Of a stretch of 60,000 nucleotides of DNA, positions 56,867-60,000 are shown one piece after another. The notes under the pieces are model-generated. The model did not search any database. It was not told where the DNA came from and saw only the letters and a list, made by a program, of their open reading frames with translations. The DNA is from Hydractinia symbiolongicarpus (lineage: Eukaryota; Cnidaria; Hydrozoa; Anthoathecata; Hydractiniidae), in NCBI RefSeq assembly GCF_029227915.1, contig NC_079885.1, positions 6,016,001 through 6,076,000 of the forward strand. Direction: 5' to 3'. Position 1 is the stretch's first letter; every line of letters starts with the position of its first letter. Position numbers and translations under genes: made by a program.

Positions 56867-57143
56867 TAACAGTGGCTCGTTAGAGATAGTTGAGAACTTC
56901 TGTTACTTAGGTAATATGTTGGGCAGTGAAGGGGGTGTTGGAAGAAGTGTTACTTGCAGGATAGGTTATGCTTGGAAAAAGTTCAGAGAGTTACTTCCTT
57001 TGTTGACTAGCAGAGTCCTGTCAATTGACGTAAAAGGTAGGTTGTATGAGGCCTGTGTAAGAAGTATTATGTTGTACGGGAGTGATACATGGGCAGTGAA
57101 GCAGGAAGATCTTGACCATTTAGAAAGGAATGATATGAGAATG
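56867..57143 (+). pseudogene. RTE-like LINE, 3' part after the Helitron array
   Basis: The reading frame interrupted at 50299 continues here: GSLEIVENFCYLGNMLGSEG, YAWKKFRELLPLLTSR, GRLYEACVRSIMLYGSDTW and LERNDMRM, the C-terminal region that follows the Cys/His cluster in RTE-like LINEs. Near 57140 the sequence turns into Helitron interior at a short shared stretch (AATGCTGATC), so the LINE's 3' end is lost. Confidence 0.85.
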
Positions 57144-57559
57144 CTGATCAAGAAAATGTATAGGAACATGAACTTTTGACAAACGGTTGCAGAGATATTG
57201 GGGTTTGTAGGTTTTGTGATGACGCCATCAACCCGTCCATTCCGAAACGGATTCAAGGACCCAGGTTTGGGAAACTTACCCAAATTGGTCCCAGGTGGTC
57301 CCTAGTTACCCACGCGGTGAAAAATCATTGACGTCACCACCTCGTTTCCAAGTTATTTGGCCTCAAAGTTTTAAGTGCACTGTAACGGCTTCAATAATTT
57401 AATATAGGATATTGACGTTAAAGTAATATTATTGACATCGCGCCGTAACGTCAGAAAATTTAGCATATTGGATATGCATTTTTCGGCAACATCAAAGGAA
57501 AATGACGATATCCACTTTGCCTGTTACAGACACACGGAACTGGCGTATTATTATATAGA
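57140..57559 (-). mobile_element. partial Helitron, short family
   Basis: Corresponds to the part of an array unit from ATGCTGATCAAGAAAATG to the TCTATATAATAATACG end. The hairpin/CTAG end is missing because the sequence starts in the middle of the unit. Confidence 0.75.
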
Positions 57560-60000
57560 TAGTCGATTAGGCCCGTGGAAAAATCCACTTAGGCAGAAAA
57601 ATCTAGTTAGTAGAAAGTACAACATTGACAGTCACAACCCAGACAGTTACGACAACAATAATAATAATGTCAGAAATAACACATATCTCAAATATGTATA
57701 CATCTTATTATGTGATTATGTTGAAAACCTTCAATATTTTAATCTGAAGTGTCGAAAAGAAAGGCTTGCAACAGTAAGCACAGATCTATGAAATAAGTTC
57801 TTTACGCATTTTAAACATTGTCTTTTCCCGAAATGCTTATACAACAATACAACCTGAACAATATCAAAAAGCCAAATTTAAACAAACACAAAACACCTAA
57901 AAACAAAAAGTTAAACTTTGAAAAATCATTTATTCGGTTGCATACCATCCTCTCCCGCAAAAATATGCACAAAATGTAAAAATTAACCGGTTACAAAACA
58001 ATTTTTTGTCTAATGATCCGTACTGACTTTACCAAACATTTTAACCTGAAATGTCGAAAAAGCAATGAGCAAGGAGTAAATTTCAAATCAACAAAAATCA
58101 TTATTTTGAAAAGATTGTATATATATATGGTCTTCCTCACAAAAGTTTACAATAAATGTAGAACACAAAGGTTTATGAGGAGCAAATCAAAATATGAACA
58201 AAAATCAGTTCAATTGGCATGTTCTATATTGTCTTCAGCCATAAAATCTTCCACAAAATTGATATGAAACCCATCAAATTCAACTCAGAAAAAGCAGTCA
58301 TTTAAGTGCATACAAAAATACAACTTGTAGAATATCAAATTATTATTTTTAGTATATATAATTGCATATGGTCCTCCCTCACAACAGTTAAATTTTTGCA
58401 CAAAATTTGCAACACAAAATACAAATTCTAAATAATTCCTATGGTTTTCCTCAAAAGTTTAATCAAAATATAAAAGATGAGAGGTGAACGACAAAATCAA
58501 AGTTTGCAGAATTTAATTATTTTGGTATATATATGTCTATTGATATATGCCCTTTATAACAATATTTCAATCCAAAATGTGAAAAAGAAAAACAGTTTGC
58601 AACAAAATCAGTTATTCTGATGATATTGCATACACTTTTTCTCCACAAAAGTGTAAAAAAATAATGGTTGTAGGAAATACTTCTGATTCAACAAAAATCA
58701 GTATTTGCATCTTGTACTCATTAAATATTACCCAAAATTTCAAAAAACTGTGATTTGGAACGCATCAAATTTATGAATAGAGAGGGATCAGTCATTTCGG
58801 TATGTTGTACAGAGTCCTGCTCGGTAAGAATTTATACAAAATATAAAAAAAACACAAGTTTTTTCGGTGTTGTACTCCCTCAAAAAAGTTGAAACTTTTC
58901 TTGATTGAGACAAAATGCCATAAACAAAAACATTTTAGTCAAAACATCTAGAACAACAAAAATCACTACACTTAAGGTACCAGAATTACTACATGTTAAA
59001 TAAAAATCGTTTCGTCATATTGCATGTAACCGATGTATATAAGTTTAGTTACACAAAATGTGAAAAATACATTATTTGCATACACAAATTGTGAAAAATA
59101 CATTATTTGCTTAAAAACAGTCCTTAAACTCTTCTTAAATATTATGTAATACTTTTTTAAAAGTTGTTGTGGCTTGTTAATTTAAGCTTAAAATGTCAAT
59201 TAAAATAAGTTACAGTCACATTCTTAGCAAAGACCACTAAGATTAGCCTACATGTAAAAAGCAACATAAAACTGAAGCTAAGATAAGGTAGCTACAGCAG
59301 CTAATAGCTGGTCACTTAAATATAAACTGGAGACTTAGCTATGTATAAAGAACATGGCTACATATTTATAAATTCCTGTAGATTAGTGGTTATAGCTCTC
59401 GTACTCTGTGCGGGAGACCGGGGTTCGATTCCTCTTGACGGCGATTCAACATGGGCGAGTGAATGTTACCATAGCCCCGGGTTAACCCAAGCCATGTGAG
59501 GGAAATTGGGAAGATGGCACACTGTGTGGGCCGTTGGATGTTGCCGGGAGTTGTCTAGTAGAGCGCGGGCCCTAATTGGGTCTGCGTCGCTCAAAATGAG
59601 CATTAAATACTCTAGGACTCTCCATCTAAGCCATGGCCCCTCCTGGAAATAACAGACAGGGTATATCCCTCGATATTTGTGAGGCTAGCCATGTAAAATA
59701 TGCACATCTAATCTAATCTAATCTAACCTAGCTAGCTAGTTGTTGTTGGTGTGGTTGATGCTAGCTAACAAACATGTCTCGCATCAATAATATCATCAAA
59801 ACTTTAAAAAACATAAACAAACCTTACAGAAACCTTTCTATACTTCATTTATATACCATGCCCCTTTTTAAATGCTTTTGTAAAGATTTATTTTGAAGGC
59901 AAGAGAAGACAAATGCTTAAAAAGGACAGCCATCTTTTTTGCAAACACAATTTCCGTTACTTTGTGCTAGAACATCATTTAACAAACCACACAAAACTCG
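57560..60000 (-). mobile_element. Helitron, long family, running off the window
   Basis: Begins (plus strand) TAGTCGATTAGGCCCGTGG, a 3' Helitron terminus with a GTGGAAAAATCCAC hairpin that has lost the first C. The interior repeats the degenerate units of the nested element. From 58860 it is nearly identical to 35675 onward. A SINE is inserted at 59378. By alignment with 36465-36605 its other end should lie about 140 bp beyond the window. Confidence 0.7.
59378..59728 (+). mobile_element. tRNA-derived SINE with (ATCTA)n tail
   Basis: The head is GTAGATTAGTGGTTATAGC with an A-box-like motif and a B box GGTTCGATTCC at 59422-59432. The GC-rich body contains GGGAAGATGGCACACTG and GTAGAGCGCGGGCCC, and the tail is ATCTAATCTAATCTAAC. 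The related copy at 36190 lacks it (AATTCCTAGCGACCTAGC), giving a filled/empty pair. Only a few bases at the borders are ambiguous, and no long target duplication is seen. Confidence 0.85.

Noticed and set aside
59380-59450. A tRNA gene on the plus strand
   Set aside because: Same reasoning: tRNA-like boxes at the head of an element with a body, a repeat tail and an empty site.

Overview
The window looks like a piece of an AT-rich animal genome, most likely a cnidarian and probably a hydrozoan. The host-type genes are few and widely spaced. They carry spliceosomal introns, and one is a bacterial-type poly-gamma-glutamate synthesis gene of the kind reported from stinging-cell animals. Most of the rest is transposon debris: a Polinton, SWIM/YqaJ and THAP elements, a copia element, an RTE-like LINE, Helitrons, SINEs and MITEs. 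The lineage call is an inference from gene families; no marker gene settles it.

Layout. 1-4.2 kb: decayed Maverick/Polinton, with plus-strand relics (structural-type protein, HNH nuclease, packaging ATPase, BRO/KilA-like protein) facing a minus-strand protein-primed DNA polymerase B relic. 5.0-5.4 kb: possible small secreted-protein exon. 6.3-7.6 kb: broken SWIM + YqaJ nuclease gene. 9.3-11.4 kb: tandem repeat, then a convergent pair, THAP (+) and C2H2 (-), of transposon type. 15.7-19.75 kb: dead Ty1/copia element on the minus strand, one LTR side only. 19.88-21.83 kb: non-autonomous DNA transposon with inverted ends and a 9-bp target duplication. 22.2-25.5 kb: CapA/PgsAA-like gene in at least six exons. 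29.3-30.4 kb: secreted gamma-glutamyl hydrolase family gene that lacks the catalytic cysteine. 33.4-34.1 kb: 20-bp minisatellite. 34.3-36.6 kb: Helitron copies. 37.06-38.75 kb: internally deleted THAP/YqaJ-type transposon with 55-bp inverted repeats. 40.6-42.0 kb: single-exon CABIT + SAM adaptor gene (GAREM/THEMIS-like). 45.9-46.35 kb: tandem tRNA-derived SINEs. 48.0-57.1 kb: dead RTE-like LINE split by a 6.6-kb head-to-tail Helitron array, which itself contains a nested 2.55-kb Helitron. 57.1-60 kb: more Helitron sequence carrying another tRNA-derived SINE.

The most interesting biology is the pair at 22-30 kb. A PgsAA/CapA-type gene (poly-gamma-glutamate synthesis, the nematocyst polyanion) lies 3.8 kb upstream, on the same strand, of a gamma-glutamyl hydrolase-fold protein that has lost its nucleophile. 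A binding, chaperone or decoy role for the latter is speculation. The most informative structural genomics is the Helitron array: a LINE reading frame that is restored across the insertion, and a filled and empty copy of the same site side by side, define element ends to the base and show insertion between A and T without target duplication.
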